DNA of 64,000 nt from an uncultured Clostridia bacterium (GCA_934130325.1 CAKOYA010000005.1:1-64000), one strand, 5' to 3'; shown: positions 1-9,753, numbered from the stretch's first letter. The notes: generated by a model not told the origin, from the letters alone. Numbers and translations are program-made.

Positions 1-336
1 GCTGATGAAGAGCTAATGTTTAGCATTGAAGCTTATGAAAAATCTATTAGAGATTATGAGTCCAGAAGAGTGGCTGATAGAGAAATTGCCATTAATGAAG
101 GATTAAAACAAGGAATGGAACAAGGGATTAAACAGGGTATTAAGCAAGGCGTTAAACAAGGTGTCAAACAAGGTGTTAGACAAGGTGTTAGACAAGGCGT
201 TAAACAAGGTGTTAAACAAGGTGTTAAACAAGAAAAAATTACAATTGCTAAAATCATGTTAAAAAAAGGTTATGATATTAAAACTATATGTGAATTAACA
301 TCTTTAAATAAAAAAGAAATCTTAAACGTGCAATAA
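1..336 (+). CDS. C-terminal fragment of a Rpn-family (PD-(D/E)XK nuclease / putative transposase) protein
   Basis: The reading frame is open from the first base of the window, so this is the 3' end of a gene cut by the left edge; the ATG at 16 is probably internal. The visible part is a charged helical segment, then eleven tandem G-x-K/R/E-Q tetrapeptides (bases 100-231), then a short tail reading IAKIMLKKGYDIKTICELT. This layout of linker, Gln/Gly/Lys-rich repeat and small helix-turn-helix-like end is typical of the C-terminus of Rpn recombination-promoting nuclease/putative transposase proteins. The catalytic nuclease domain lies outside the window, so function cannot be confirmed here. A rho-independent terminator follows at 409-452. 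Confidence 0.7.
   Translation, partial: ADEELMFSIEAYEKSIRDYESRRVADREIAINEGLKQGMEQGIKQGIKQGVKQGVKQGVRQGVRQGVKQGVKQGVKQEKITIAKIMLKKGYDIKTICELTSLNKKEILNVQ
100..231 (+). repeat. Eleven tandem 12-bp units encoding GxKQ
   Basis: Consecutive 12-base units encode GLKQ, GMEQ, GIKQ x2, GVKQ x2, GVRQ x2 and GVKQ x3. The later units (148-231) are nearly identical in DNA and differ mostly at third codon positions. The 12-base period keeps the frame, so unit number can change without breaking the protein. Confidence 0.95.
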
Positions 337-408
337 ATTATACAAATTACGCTATATTAGAGTATGTAGAAAAATTTGTTAAACGTTTAAATAATTTTAA
401 CCCAAAAT

Positions 409-452
409 AATAGCCAAGTTCACTTCAATTTGAACTTTAGCTATTATTTTTT
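409..452 (+). terminator. Rho-independent terminator after the Rpn-like gene
   Basis: Stem AATAGC(C)AAGTTCA pairs with TGAACTT(TA)GCTATT around an eight-base loop, followed by ATTTTTT. It lies between convergent genes, and the opposite strand reads TTATTTTG after the stem, so it may also serve the glycosyltransferase gene on the minus strand. Confidence 0.8.
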
Positions 453-482
453 ATGGGACTTTTTTTACATCCACATTTTTTA

Positions 483-1739
483 TCATTCCACAATACTTTC
501 TATTTCAACAGTTCTATGATGTTCTATAGGCTCCCAAACGTAATCTTTTTTTACTAGACATACTATATTAATCGGTATCCATGTTAACATAAAAATAGAT
601 AATGTTAACATTCCCTTAAAAGTATTTTTTACTTTTTTCTTTTCAACAATAACAACAAATAAAGAAATTAAAATACTTGCTACATAACCTACTATAAGTG
701 AAAATATTTTGTTATCATATAAATATTTCATAATATCGGTTACCTGAATATCCAATAAACTATATATCATAAGTAATACTATCACAGCAAACGCAAGTAC
801 CTGGACTATAGGTGCTAGAAAAAATAAAGCCATATCCATTCCTTGAGGAATTTTATTTTTTATTCCAGCATTTACTAAAGTCGAAAAATAGTTGTACAAA
901 CACTGTAATGTTCCTATAGACCAACGTTTACGCTGTTTCCACGATTCTTTAAAAGTCAAAGGCTGTTCATCATAAGTTATAGCCTCTTTAACAAATGCGA
1001 TCCTTTCATTATTTATAGCACACTGCGCTGCAAATTCAATATCCTCTGTCATGGTAACCGTATCAAAACCATTTCTATCTAACACTTCTTTTGCCACCAT
1101 AAAGCCTGTTCCATTTATTGAAGATGACCATCCCATGTTCATTCTTGCTTGATTAAAGAAATAGTTTTGAACCCAGTAAAATAATGAATAACAGCTAGAT
1201 ATCCATGTATCAGATGGATTTTTACTATCCCTATATCCCTGTGCCACTTTAAATCCTGCACAAATTGCATCATTCATCCTTCTTATAAATTTTGGATGTA
1301 CTATATTATCAGCATCAAATATGATATACGCATCATATGAATAATAATTTTGTTTAAAAAAGTCAAAAGCAAATTTAAGTACCTCACCCTTAGATGCAAC
1401 TTCAACATTACAATCAATTACATTTGCATTATGTTTTAATGCTATTGTTTTTGTATTGTCAGTACAATTATTTGGTACAACATATACATCATATAAATGT
1501 TTTGGATAATCTTGTTTATTTAAGCTATCTATCAAATTACCTATAACTTTTTCTTCATTTCTTGCCGCTATAATTACTGCAAATTTGTGTTTTGCCCTAT
1601 ACTTACGTATTTTACTTTTTTTATTATTTACCAATGCAAATACTCCTGTTATTATATAATACAGAGCATATAAAACAATAAATATGTCCACACAATAATA
1701 TATAATTTTTAAAAGTGTTTTAAAAAATTCAACTAACAT
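483..1739 (-). CDS. Membrane-bound family 2 (processive-type) glycosyltransferase
   Basis: A 418-residue polytopic protein. An N-terminal hydrophobic segment (about residues 8-37) is followed by a GT2 catalytic domain opening with FAVIIAARNEE. It has the nucleotide-sugar/metal motif FDADN near residue 143, a TED motif near 230 and QRKRW near 268. The DxD, TED and Q-x-x-RW set is characteristic of processive enzymes such as BcsA, IcaA and hyaluronan synthase. Two or three further membrane helices fill the C-terminal third. It should build or export a polysaccharide, or transfer sugars to a lipid carrier, at the membrane; the substrate cannot be read from sequence. It is monocistronic behind its own consensus promoter (1775-1803). 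Confidence 0.88.
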   Translation of the reverse strand: MLVEFFKTLLKIIYYCVDIFIVLYALYYIITGVFALVNNKKSKIRKYRAKHKFAVIIAARNEEKVIGNLIDSLNKQDYPKHLYDVYVVPNNCTDNTKTIALKHNANVIDCNVEVASKGEVLKFAFDFFKQNYYSYDAYIIFDADNIVHPKFIRRMNDAICAGFKVAQGYRDSKNPSDTWISSCYSLFYWVQNYFFNQARMNMGWSSSINGTGFMVAKEVLDRNGFDTVTMTEDIEFAAQCAINNERIAFVKEAITYDEQPLTFKESWKQRKRWSIGTLQCLYNYFSTLVNAGIKNKIPQGMDMALFFLAPIVQVLAFAVIVLLMIYSLLDIQVTDIMKYLYDNKIFSLIVGYVASILISLFVVIVEKKKVKNTFKGMLTLSIFMLTWIPINIVCLVKKDYVWEPIEHHRTVEIESIVE

Positions 1740-1774
1740 TTTTCCACCTTTTTTTCAAAAACTCCTACTTTACC

Positions 1775-1803
1775 ATTATACTACCATTTATGGTTTATGT
1801 CAA
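1775..1803 (-). promoter_or_regulatory. Consensus sigma-A promoter with a palindrome in the spacer
   Basis: Read on the minus strand, TTGACA (1798-1803), a 17-base spacer and TATAAT (1775-1780) match the vegetative consensus exactly. The spacer contains the palindrome ACCATTTATGGT (1783-1794), a placement typical of a repressor operator. It drives the glycosyltransferase gene. Confidence 0.85.
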
Positions 1804-1884
1804 TAATTTCCCTATTATTTGCTTATGTACACAATTATATTCTATATTTTAACAATTTATGCATACTTTAAAAATACAAAAAAT

Positions 1885-1920
1885 ACTATTACAAGTATAT
1901 AAACGAATACTCATAATAGT
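1885..1920 (-). terminator. Terminator of the pseudopilin operon
   Basis: On the minus strand a 14-bp stem (ACTATTATGAGTAT against ATACTTGTAATAGT, with two wobble pairs) is followed by ATTTTTTG. It lies just after the stop codon of the last pseudopilin gene. Confidence 0.85.
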
Positions 1921-1928
1921 AAATTGAT

Positions 1929-2927
1929 TTAAATATTTAGATTCAATATCTGAATTTCTGAATTTCCTGCATTATCCTCTACATAAACTGTTATTTTATC
2001 ATAATCCTTCTTAAAATATAATAAATTATCAACTACATCAATTCCTGCATTTTGGAAATGTGATTTATCGCACTCCCCATAATCATACTTCACTTTTTTA
2101 ATACCACTTAAATCATCTTTTAATGTTGTAATTTCTTGATATGACACAATATCACCATTTTCAATCTTTACTTGCTCGCCAAACTCAATTGTTGGCGAAG
2201 TTTTATCTACATTACTAACAGTATAAACTGCATTTTTTTGGTTGTCATTATTATCTTTATATTTAATATTTAATATATAATTTCCTGACTTATTAACCAA
2301 ATACTCATTATATACCAATCCTTTTGTTTTAAAAACCAAATCTGAATTTTCAGTTTCATTAATAGTATACTTTATTGGTATTTTAACATTTAATACTACA
2401 TCTTTATTTGTCCATTCAGTAGTACTAGCCTCAAACAAAATAACCGGTGAATTAACAGTATTCTTTCCACTATTATAATTTAATATATTTTTTATATCAT
2501 CAGTTAATGAATAATAAGTTTTATCACCAATTTTTATTCCCATCGCATAGTATACTATCCCTGTCTTTCTTGAGACCACATAAGCATCATAATCTCCGTT
2601 TTCATTTCTCCCATATTTTAGCGAATTTATTCCAATCTTATCATAATCAATTTGGTACAATGTTATTTTATTATTTTCTACTTCCTCACGAAATTGTTCA
2701 TTAACATTACTAATTACAATCGCGTCCTTAACTGGAAAAGTAGCGTTATTTTTAGTATAATATGCATCTACAGCATTTTGTATCATATTAATTTCTGTTC
2801 CAAAAGCTATCTTTTTTGCATTATTTGCAGTATTAATACCAGACAAAGTTACACTAGTTAAAAGTGCAGCTGTTATAGCTACAGACGCAACTAATGCTAT
2901 TAACGATATTCCTCTTTTATCTTGCAT
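1929..2927 (-). CDS. Pseudopilin-like protein with C-terminal Ig-like domain (third gene of operon)
   Basis: About 332 residues. The chosen ATG at 2927 has GGAAGGAAG seven bases upstream; a longer frame would overlap the preceding gene. The N-terminus reads MQDKRGISLIALVASVAIT: a short basic leader, Gly, then a hydrophobic helix as in class III prepilins, but position +5 is Ala instead of the usual Glu. A globular domain follows (about residues 35-150) ending in KTGIVYYAMG and YSLTDDIKNI, then an Ig-like region (about 165-332) with a DDLSGIKKVKYD motif seen in bacterial surface Ig-like domains. It is paralogous to the next gene upstream, separated by two bases. Probably a surface or pilus-tip component; the role is inferred. 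Confidence 0.85.
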   Translation of the reverse strand: MQDKRGISLIALVASVAITAALLTSVTLSGINTANNAKKIAFGTEINMIQNAVDAYYTKNNATFPVKDAIVISNVNEQFREEVENNKITLYQIDYDKIGINSLKYGRNENGDYDAYVVSRKTGIVYYAMGIKIGDKTYYSLTDDIKNILNYNSGKNTVNSPVILFEASTTEWTNKDVVLNVKIPIKYTINETENSDLVFKTKGLVYNEYLVNKSGNYILNIKYKDNNDNQKNAVYTVSNVDKTSPTIEFGEQVKIENGDIVSYQEITTLKDDLSGIKKVKYDYGECDKSHFQNAGIDVVDNLLYFKKDYDKITVYVEDNAGNSEIQILNLNI

Positions 2928-2929
2928 AT

Positions 2930-4018
2930 TTATTCTTCCTTCCAAACATTTTTTGTTATGCATTTATAATTTCCTGCATTATCTTCTACATATATAGTGA
3001 TATATTTTGTACTTTGATCAAATTCTATTATATCACCATTTAACTCTATCCCATTAGTTTTAAAATATGTAGCTATTTCATCAAAATCATCATTTTTATT
3101 TGTATCAGATATGTTCTCTCTTTCATATTTAATAGATTTAATTCCACTCAAATCATCTGCAACATTTTTTACCTCTACATAACTGTAATGTGTCCCTTCC
3201 TCTCTTGAAATTAAATCTATTCTATCTGAGACCTCAAAGCTTGGAGGTACGTTATCAAAATTTGTAATTGAAAATGTTTGAGTTTGGGAATTACCATCAC
3301 CATATTTAACCTTTATGGAATAATTTCCAATTATATCATCTACTATGCATTCGTTATTACTGTCCTTAGTTATAGTATACTTCTTTTCTCCATTAGAAGA
3401 ATATCTAACAGAAACATCTACCTCTTTTCCATTATCTGTATACTTATCTGAGACAACAATCCTTGTTGTGATAATATCTGCAGTCCAATTTAAGGTTGAA
3501 GGAATAAAAGAAATACCATCTTTAGTAACTGAATTATTATTTGTAGGAACATAATTTATAATTTTTTTCAGATCATCTGTCAAAGTAAAATACGTAGTAC
3601 TACCAACATTAACTCCTTTTAAATAATATACCTTTCCTGTTGTCTTAGATAAGGCATATATATTTTTGTCAGATGTATTTCCTTTTCCATATATTCTTTC
3701 AATATTACCTAACTTGTTAAAATCTAATACATACAACACCACTATATTATCACCAGTTTTATCTTCATCATTAAACTGCTCAAGATCATTTTCTTCTACA
3801 TTATCTAAATCCACATTTATACTACTTAAAATAGGATATTCGTTATATTTATCTAAATAATTGTTAACCGCTTCTTGAATATATGCAATTTCAGTTGCAA
3901 ATTTAGTTTTATTTGAATTATTTAAAATACTCATAGAAGAAATAGTCACAGTTGAAATAAATATAATCATAATTATAACTGCTGAAATAATAGTCATGAA
4001 AGTTATACCTTTTTTCAT
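2930..4018 (-). CDS. Pseudopilin-like protein with C-terminal Ig-like domain (second gene of operon)
   Basis: About 362 residues from the ATG at 4018, which has AAAGGGAGA at good spacing; an upstream in-frame ATG lacks this. The N-terminus MKKGITFMTIISAVI has a basic leader and Gly before a hydrophobic helix, with Thr at the position usually held by Glu5. The middle domain ends with KTTGKVYYLKGVNVG and YFTLTDDLKKI, shared with both neighbours. The C-terminal half is Ig-like with DDLSGIKSIKYE and ends with IYVEDNAGN. It lies in the middle of a tightly packed three-gene operon, and two of the three products carry the same Ig extension. No assembly ATPase, platform protein or prepilin peptidase is nearby. 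Confidence 0.85.
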   Translation of the reverse strand: MKKGITFMTIISAVIIMIIFISTVTISSMSILNNSNKTKFATEIAYIQEAVNNYLDKYNEYPILSSINVDLDNVEENDLEQFNDEDKTGDNIVVLYVLDFNKLGNIERIYGKGNTSDKNIYALSKTTGKVYYLKGVNVGSTTYFTLTDDLKKIINYVPTNNNSVTKDGISFIPSTLNWTADIITTRIVVSDKYTDNGKEVDVSVRYSSNGEKKYTITKDSNNECIVDDIIGNYSIKVKYGDGNSQTQTFSITNFDNVPPSFEVSDRIDLISREEGTHYSYVEVKNVADDLSGIKSIKYERENISDTNKNDDFDEIATYFKTNGIELNGDIIEFDQSTKYITIYVEDNAGNYKCITKNVWKEE

Positions 4019-4051
4019 ATACAAATCTCCCTTTTTCAATACTAGCTATTA

Positions 4052-4546
4052 TTATATGCCTAATCTTGTTTTTAACTCTTCAGTCAAAGTATAATATACA
4101 TTATCTCCAAAATTTTTACCTTTTAAATAGTAGACAATACCTGTATTTTCAGAGACACAATATATATTTTTATCATCTACAGTACCATGACCATTTTTAC
4201 ACTCATTTACATCTGCCTCATACAAGTCAATTCGTTTTAAAATTATCATAGAATTTTCCATTTCAACTTCTTCTTTGCTAAACTGAGTTTTATCATTATT
4301 ATTCATTTTAGATAAATCCACAACTATATCTTCATCCTCAGAAACTACAGGGTATTTGTTATTTTTAAAATGATATATATCAACTAATTTTTGAATACTA
4401 TATATCTCATTTGCAAAATCTTTCTCCTTAGTTTGAGTATACACAAACTCAAAAGATACTGTTATTGTAGTAATTAAAATTAATACTACTGCAACAGTTG
4501 CAATCAAAGCCATTAAAGAAATTCCATTCTTAGATTTCATTTTCAT
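4052..4546 (-). CDS. Short pseudopilin-like protein (first gene of operon)
   Basis: 164 residues; the start has GAGGTG seven bases upstream. The N-terminus MKMKSKNGISLMALIATVAVV has the prepilin layout with Ala at +5. The globular part shares SENTGIVYYLKGKNFG and YYTLTEELK with the two downstream paralogues, but the protein stops there and lacks the Ig-like extension, so it looks like the short, possibly major, subunit. It is the promoter-proximal gene of the operon. Confidence 0.85.
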   Translation of the reverse strand: MKMKSKNGISLMALIATVAVVLILITTITVSFEFVYTQTKEKDFANEIYSIQKLVDIYHFKNNKYPVVSEDEDIVVDLSKMNNNDKTQFSKEEVEMENSMIILKRIDLYEADVNECKNGHGTVDDKNIYCVSENTGIVYYLKGKNFGDNVYYTLTEELKTRLGI

Positions 4547-4574
4547 ATTTACACCTCAGAACTATCCAATAATA

Positions 4575-4603
4575 ATTTTATCCTTAAATATATTATTTGT
4601 CAA
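4575..4603 (-). promoter_or_regulatory. Promoter of the pseudopilin operon
   Basis: Minus strand TTGACA (4598-4603), 17-base spacer, TAAAAT (4575-4580), located 30-60 bases upstream of the first pseudopilin ATG. Confidence 0.8.
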
Positions 4604-4680
4604 CTTTTTAAAAGAACAAAAAAATATATTATCAAAGATGAATGCTAGCTAAAAAAAATTTTACTATAATATATAAAAAT

Positions 4681-4701
4681 AGAACAGTATTTCACTGTCC
4701 T
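4681..4701 (-). terminator. Terminator of the rimP-truB operon
   Basis: Minus strand AGGACAGT-GAAAT-ACTGTTCT stem-loop followed by ATTTTTATAT, 16 bases past the truB stop codon. Confidence 0.85.
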
Positions 4702-4716
4702 ACCAAAAATAATTTT

Positions 4717-5595
4717 TTATTCTATTATGTACCTTTTTAATACTTTATTTTCTATTGTTCCAAGTCCCCTGTATCTATTTTCACAATAAACTCGCACTAT
4801 TCCCTCACCAGAATTCACATCGAACTTTACTCCATTTACAAATTTTAAATATTCATCTTTTGATAAGTTTACCTTCCTCTTATCATCAAAATATTTATCA
4901 ATTGATATTATTTTATCAAGCATAACATCATAATCTAGTTTTAAAAAATCATATAATTTTATACTATCTTCTATTTTGAAATTTCCTGTTTGAAGTCTCG
5001 TTAATTCTATCATTATCGCTCCACAACCAATTTTTTTTCCAATGTCATTTACAAGACTCCTAATATATGTGCCTTTTGTACATTCTACAACAAATTCCAC
5101 TTCTCTTTTTTCAAGTTTAACTTCAATATCCTCGATATTAAATATTTCTATTTCTCTAGGTTCTAATTTAACTACTTGTCCCTCTCTTGCATATGAATAC
5201 GCATGCTTTCCATCTATCCTTATTGCACTATATAATGGAGGAGTTTGAAGCTGCTTACCTATAAATCTTTTAATTCTTTCTTTTATATATATTTCATCAT
5301 TTTTTACTACACTTGCAAATACAATCCTACCAGTTATATCATAAGTATCAGTTTCTACGCCAAGCAACATCTTTACCCTATATTTTTTTATTTCGGAAGT
5401 TAAAATCTCGCTAAGCTTTGTTGCTTTACCTATACATATTGGAAGTACACCTGTTGCAATTGGATCTAGTGTTCCTGTATGTCCTATTTTTTGTGTAGGA
5501 AATATTTTTCTTATTATATCTACTACATCATGAGATGTAATGCCTTGTGGTTTATCTATATTTAAAACTCCATTTTTAACCTGAGGTATTAACAC
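4717..5595 (-). CDS. truB: tRNA pseudouridine(55) synthase TruB
   Basis: 292 residues, usual family length. TruB isomerises U55 in the T-loop of tRNA. The N-terminal NGVLNIDKPQGITSHDVV and the catalytic motif GHTGTLDPIATGVLP are present, with the nucleophilic aspartate at D44 in GTLDP. The later ECTKGTYIRSLVNDIG motif is also typical. It is the last gene of the operon and lies directly after nrnA, as in many Bacillota. Confidence 0.97.
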   Translation of the reverse strand: MLIPQVKNGVLNIDKPQGITSHDVVDIIRKIFPTQKIGHTGTLDPIATGVLPICIGKATKLSEILTSEIKKYRVKMLLGVETDTYDITGRIVFASVVKNDEIYIKERIKRFIGKQLQTPPLYSAIRIDGKHAYSYAREGQVVKLEPREIEIFNIEDIEVKLEKREVEFVVECTKGTYIRSLVNDIGKKIGCGAIMIELTRLQTGNFKIEDSIKLYDFLKLDYDVMLDKIISIDKYFDDKRKVNLSKDEYLKFVNGVKFDVNSGEGIVRVYCENRYRGLGTIENKVLKRYIIE

Positions 5596-6543
5596 TTAAA
5601 TCTTTCCTCCTATTATTCCAATAAGTTCCTCTTTTGCGCTTTCCAAATCACTTAAAATACTATAACCAGCGGCTCTTTTATGACCACCACCATTAAAATG
5701 TATAGCTATTTGTGAAACATCAACCTTACCTCCAGAACGAAGACTAACTTTATATTTTCCATCGCTTCTTCCCCTAATATATACTGCAACTTCAGTGCCT
5801 TCAGGATACCTTAGATAGTTTGTCATTCCCTCTGCATCTTCATCATCTAATCCTAATTTTGAAATTACACTATATGGAACAAAACTATATCTTAGTTTAC
5901 CATCAAAATATATTTCCATATTTTCAATTGCTTTAGCTATTAATTTTAATTTTGCTTCTTTCATAGTATGATTTAACTTATCACATATATAACTAAAATC
6001 TACGCCACACTCCATTAAATTCGCTACAGCTCTTAAAGTAGATGGTTTAGTAGAAGCATAATTAAAGCTACCAGTATCTGTCATAAGTCCCATATATATA
6101 TACATTCCTATCTGCTTATCAATCTCAATACCTAAATAATTTATAAAGTCATATACTATTTCAGACGCTGCTGGAAAATCTTCTTCAATACAATTTACAT
6201 CACCATAAGGCATTACTTTTTTATGATGATCAAGCATCAATTTCTTTTTAGCCTTTTTATAATCATCAAGCTGTATATCTAATCTATTAGAATCACTAGA
6301 ATCCACACAAATCAATAAATCAAATTCTTTTTCTTCCACAGTCTTTTTTACCTCGTTTATGTTTGGTAAAAAGTTAAAAGAGTCTGAATGCTTTTGCATT
6401 ATAACAGAGACATTTTTTCCAATCTTTCTTAATGCTAAACACATAGCAAAAGCAGAGCCAATAGAGTCTCCATCAGGATTCTCATGGCCTACAACATATA
6501 TATTATTTGCTTCTTGAATTAGTTTTTTTGCTTCTTCAAACAT
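5596..6543 (-). CDS. nrnA: Bifunctional oligoribonuclease / PAP phosphatase NrnA (DHH/DHHA1 family)
   Basis: 315 residues. NrnA degrades nanoRNA 2-5 nt long and dephosphorylates pAp. DHH-family metal ligands are visible: VGHENPDGDSIGS (H20, D24, D26), DSSDSN at 81-86 and the DHH triad at 105-107. The C-terminal DHHA1 domain has the substrate-binding FNGGGHKRAAG motif. The stop codon abuts the truB start and rbfA lies 11 bases upstream, which is the standard rbfA-nrnA-truB arrangement. Confidence 0.95.
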   Translation of the reverse strand: MFEEAKKLIQEANNIYVVGHENPDGDSIGSAFAMCLALRKIGKNVSVIMQKHSDSFNFLPNINEVKKTVEEKEFDLLICVDSSDSNRLDIQLDDYKKAKKKLMLDHHKKVMPYGDVNCIEEDFPAASEIVYDFINYLGIEIDKQIGMYIYMGLMTDTGSFNYASTKPSTLRAVANLMECGVDFSYICDKLNHTMKEAKLKLIAKAIENMEIYFDGKLRYSFVPYSVISKLGLDDEDAEGMTNYLRYPEGTEVAVYIRGRSDGKYKVSLRSGGKVDVSQIAIHFNGGGHKRAAGYSILSDLESAKEELIGIIGGKI

Positions 6544-6554
6544 AATACCACCCT

Positions 6555-6902
6555 TTAATTATTTTTATTTTGTGTTATCTCGTCTATCTTTTTATCCATA
6601 TAACTTCCATATTCTAAAGAATCATCTAGATTGAAAATTAGCTCAGGGATATTTCTCATTTTTACTTTTTTACCCAACATACCACGTATAAATCCAGATG
6701 AAGATTTTAGTGCTTCTATTACTTTATTTTTATTCTGTTTACCAAATACACTCACATACACCTTAGCATACTTCTGATCGGAAGTAATCTTTACATCAGT
6801 TACAGATATCATTCCTGTAACTGATGGATTTTTTACTTCATACATAATTATATGACTTAAGGCTACTTTAACATCTTGTTCTAATCTTTCATGTCTTTGC
6901 AT
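6555..6902 (-). CDS. rbfA: 30S ribosome-binding factor RbfA
   Basis: 115 residues with the family opening RHERLEQDVKVALSHII, the middle VTDVKITSDQKYAKVYVSVFG and the C-terminal IPELIFNLDDSLEYG. RbfA is a KH-like cold-shock factor acting on 16S rRNA helix 1 in late 30S maturation. It lies 13 bases after infB in the same operon. Confidence 0.96.
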   Translation of the reverse strand: MQRHERLEQDVKVALSHIIMYEVKNPSVTGMISVTDVKITSDQKYAKVYVSVFGKQNKNKVIEALKSSSGFIRGMLGKKVKMRNIPELIFNLDDSLEYGSYMDKKIDEITQNKNN

Positions 6903-6915
6903 AAATTCTCACCTT

Positions 6916-9753
6916 CTATTTTTCTTCTACAAGTTCAAAACACTCTAAAATGTCGCCTTCTTTAATATCACTAAAGTTTTCTAATTTGATTCCACATTCA
7001 TACCCTGCTGCAACTTCTTTTACATCATCTTTTTCTCTTTTTAAAGAATCTATCTTTATACTTAAAAGTACTATAGAATCCCTAACAAGCCTTACCATTG
7101 TATTTCTTATTATTTTTCCAGAAGTAACGTAACATCCAGCAACCACTCCCACATTTGTTAACTTAAATACTTTTCTAATCTCTGCTGTTCCATGCATCAC
7201 TTCTTTGTATTTTTTAGGAGCAAGGCCTTTTAATGCATCTTCAACATCATTTATAGCATCGTATATTACACTATAGAACCTTAAATCAACTTTTTCCTTT
7301 TCTGCTTGAGATTTAGCAGCATTTTCTGGTCTTACATTAAATCCAATTATTATAGCATTTGAAACACTAGCAAGTGTAACATCACTTTCCTTTACCCCAC
7401 CAGTTGAAGCATGTAAAACTTTAACTCTAACTTCATCTGTTGATAATTTTTCTAAAGATTCTTTTAAAGCTTCTACAGAGCCTTGTACATCTGCCTTTAT
7501 AATTACATTTAGTTCTTTTATTTTTCCCTCTTTTATTTGACCAAATAAATCGTCAAGAGTAATTTTTGATCCTTGTTTTATTAATTGTCTACGCAAATCA
7601 GCTTTTTTCTTAGCGATAAGTTGTTTAGCTACTTTTTCATTTTCTACTTCATAGAATACATCTCCAGTATGTGGTACTTCATGAAGTCCTAATATTTCTA
7701 CTGGAGTTGAAGGACCGGCTTTTTTTACTTTTTTACCCTTATCGTCTTTCATTGCACGAACTTTACCAATAACATCTCCAACTACTATAGTGTCTCCAAC
7801 ATTAAGTTGACCTCTTTGCACTAGCATTGATACAATGGTTCCTTTAGTTTTATCAAGTCTTGCCTCTAAAACAGTTCCTTTAGCCTGCTTATTTGGATTT
7901 GCCTTTAAATCTTTCATTTCTGCAACAAGTAAAACCATTTCAAGTAAATTGTCTATTCCTTCACCAGTAAGTGCTGATATAGGAGCACATATTGTATCTC
8001 CTCCCCATTCTTCTGGTACTAATCCTACTTCTAGTAGCTCTCTTTTTACTCTTTCAACATCTGCAGTTGGTTTATCTATTTTATTTATAGCAACTATTAT
8101 ACTTACTCCTGCTGCTTTAGCGTGATCAATTGCTTCAATTGTTTGCGGCTTAATTCCATCATCGGCAGCAACAACAATTATAGCTACATCTGTAACCTGA
8201 GCCCCTCTTGCACGCATGGCTGTAAAAGCTTCATGTCCAGGAGTATCCAAAAAACAAATTTCTTTATCTTTAACTTTTACCTTATATGCACCAATATGTT
8301 GAGTTATTCCACCTGCTTCACCAAGTGCAACATTTGAACTTCTTAATCTATCTAAAAGCGATGTTTTACCGTGATCTACGTGTCCCATTACAACAACAAT
8401 TGGTGGTCTTGGTAATAAATCCTTTTCATCATCTTCACTATCATCAAATAATATATCTTCTTCTGTTACAACCACTTCTTTTTCAGCATTAATTCCAAAT
8501 TCAGATGCTATTAAAAAAGCTGTATCAAAATCTATATCTTGATTTACTGTTGCCATAATTCCAAGCCCAAATAATTTTTTTACTATTTCAGAAGCTTGTT
8601 TTTTTATTTTTTCTGCAAATTCTTTTACAGTCATAGTTTCTGGAAGTTTAACTTCAGTCATAGGAATAATTTTAGTTTGGTTTAATTTTGGCTTATTTTT
8701 TAATTTATTCTTCTTTGAACCACTTTTTCTAGATGTGTCACTATCTCTTTCATATAAATCAAGTAAACCAGAATCAGAATTAATCTCCATTCCCCTAAGC
8801 TTAGATGTTGCTACTCTTGAATGTTGTTCTCTCAATTTATTCTTATCTAATCTTTCTTTTTTAGCCTCATTAGATTTATTTTCATTATACTTCTTTTTAT
8901 CAATATTTATATTATTATATTCCCTAGTTTCTTTTTGTTCAACTGGAGTTGCAGATGCTTGTTTTATAAATTTATTAACCTGATATGACGTATTATCTCT
9001 ACTATTATTAAATCCATTTTTTCTGTATTGTGAATTATTTCCATTAAACCTATTATCTTTTCCATCTTTATTAAAGTTATTATTTTTCACATTTGATTTA
9101 TTATTAAATCTACCTGTATTTTGATTTCTATTATTATCAAATCTTGAATTATTTAAGTTATTTTTGTTATTTTGTCTGTCTTGAAAATTATTATTCTTAG
9201 TTTTATTTTTTTCATCAAAATTCATTTTCTTATCAATATTAACAGTAGTATTTTCTGTTTTATCATCCCTATTTTCTACTTTTTTAATAGCTTCAACTGG
9301 TTTTCCATTTCTTGTTATTACTACACCAGCAGTTCTGTTTTTTGAATAATTTTGCTTTTTAAAAAAATTCTGCCTAGGTTTTTTAGAATTCATTTCATTT
9401 CTTTCAAACTTTTGATTTTCTGTAATATCTTCACCAACTGTTTTACGTGACTTTTTTATATTCCCTGATATACTAGTAGAAATTTCCTGAACCTCACTTT
9501 TCTTACCATTTGTATTTATAACTTTAACGTTTCTACGAATAATATGTACTTGTTCTTTTGGCTCTTCCTTTTTCTTAGTAACTTCTTTTTCCTTGGAAAT
9601 AACAATACTAGATTTTGCTTTTTTTACATCTTCCTCATTTAAAGATGATAAATGGGATTTTACTTCTATTCCTATATCATTTAATTTTTTTATAATCTCA
9701 GTATTTCCTAAACCTAACTCTTTTGCTAATTCGTAAACTTTCATTTTTCCCAA
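6916..9753 (-). CDS. infB: Translation initiation factor IF-2
   Basis: 945 residues from a TTG at 9753; GGAGG lies seven bases ahead of that TTG but 16 ahead of the next in-frame ATG (9744), so the TTG is preferred. An IF2_N domain ([19 protein letters not shown]) opens the protein. A long Asn/Lys/Arg-rich, low-complexity linker follows to about residue 350, then a second IF2_N motif. The GTPase has GHVDHGKTS near residue 455, DTPGHEAF and NKID. Domains II-IV follow. IF-2 positions fMet-tRNA on the 30S subunit. ylxR ends two bases upstream, implying translational coupling. Confidence 0.97.
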   Translation of the reverse strand: MGKMKVYELAKELGLGNTEIIKKLNDIGIEVKSHLSSLNEEDVKKAKSSIVISKEKEVTKKKEEPKEQVHIIRRNVKVINTNGKKSEVQEISTSISGNIKKSRKTVGEDITENQKFERNEMNSKKPRQNFFKKQNYSKNRTAGVVITRNGKPVEAIKKVENRDDKTENTTVNIDKKMNFDEKNKTKNNNFQDRQNNKNNLNNSRFDNNRNQNTGRFNNKSNVKNNNFNKDGKDNRFNGNNSQYRKNGFNNSRDNTSYQVNKFIKQASATPVEQKETREYNNINIDKKKYNENKSNEAKKERLDKNKLREQHSRVATSKLRGMEINSDSGLLDLYERDSDTSRKSGSKKNKLKNKPKLNQTKIIPMTEVKLPETMTVKEFAEKIKKQASEIVKKLFGLGIMATVNQDIDFDTAFLIASEFGINAEKEVVVTEEDILFDDSEDDEKDLLPRPPIVVVMGHVDHGKTSLLDRLRSSNVALGEAGGITQHIGAYKVKVKDKEICFLDTPGHEAFTAMRARGAQVTDVAIIVVAADDGIKPQTIEAIDHAKAAGVSIIVAINKIDKPTADVERVKRELLEVGLVPEEWGGDTICAPISALTGEGIDNLLEMVLLVAEMKDLKANPNKQAKGTVLEARLDKTKGTIVSMLVQRGQLNVGDTIVVGDVIGKVRAMKDDKGKKVKKAGPSTPVEILGLHEVPHTGDVFYEVENEKVAKQLIAKKKADLRRQLIKQGSKITLDDLFGQIKEGKIKELNVIIKADVQGSVEALKESLEKLSTDEVRVKVLHASTGGVKESDVTLASVSNAIIIGFNVRPENAAKSQAEKEKVDLRFYSVIYDAINDVEDALKGLAPKKYKEVMHGTAEIRKVFKLTNVGVVAGCYVTSGKIIRNTMVRLVRDSIVLLSIKIDSLKREKDDVKEVAAGYECGIKLENFSDIKEGDILECFELVEEK

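Noticed and set aside
100..231. Short repeats that might suggest a CRISPR array
   Set aside because: Units are 12 bases, contiguous and coding, with no spacers; no cas genes in the window.
54..257. Minus-strand frame encoding a CLTP repeat opposite the Rpn-like gene
   Set aside because: It is only the antisense shadow of the 12-base tandem repeat; no ribosome binding site and the plus-strand frame explains the DNA.
337..408. Possible continuation of the Rpn-like protein in another frame (LEYVEKFVKRLNN)
   Set aside because: The existing C-terminus already has a normal ending and the extension would need a frameshift; treated as chance.
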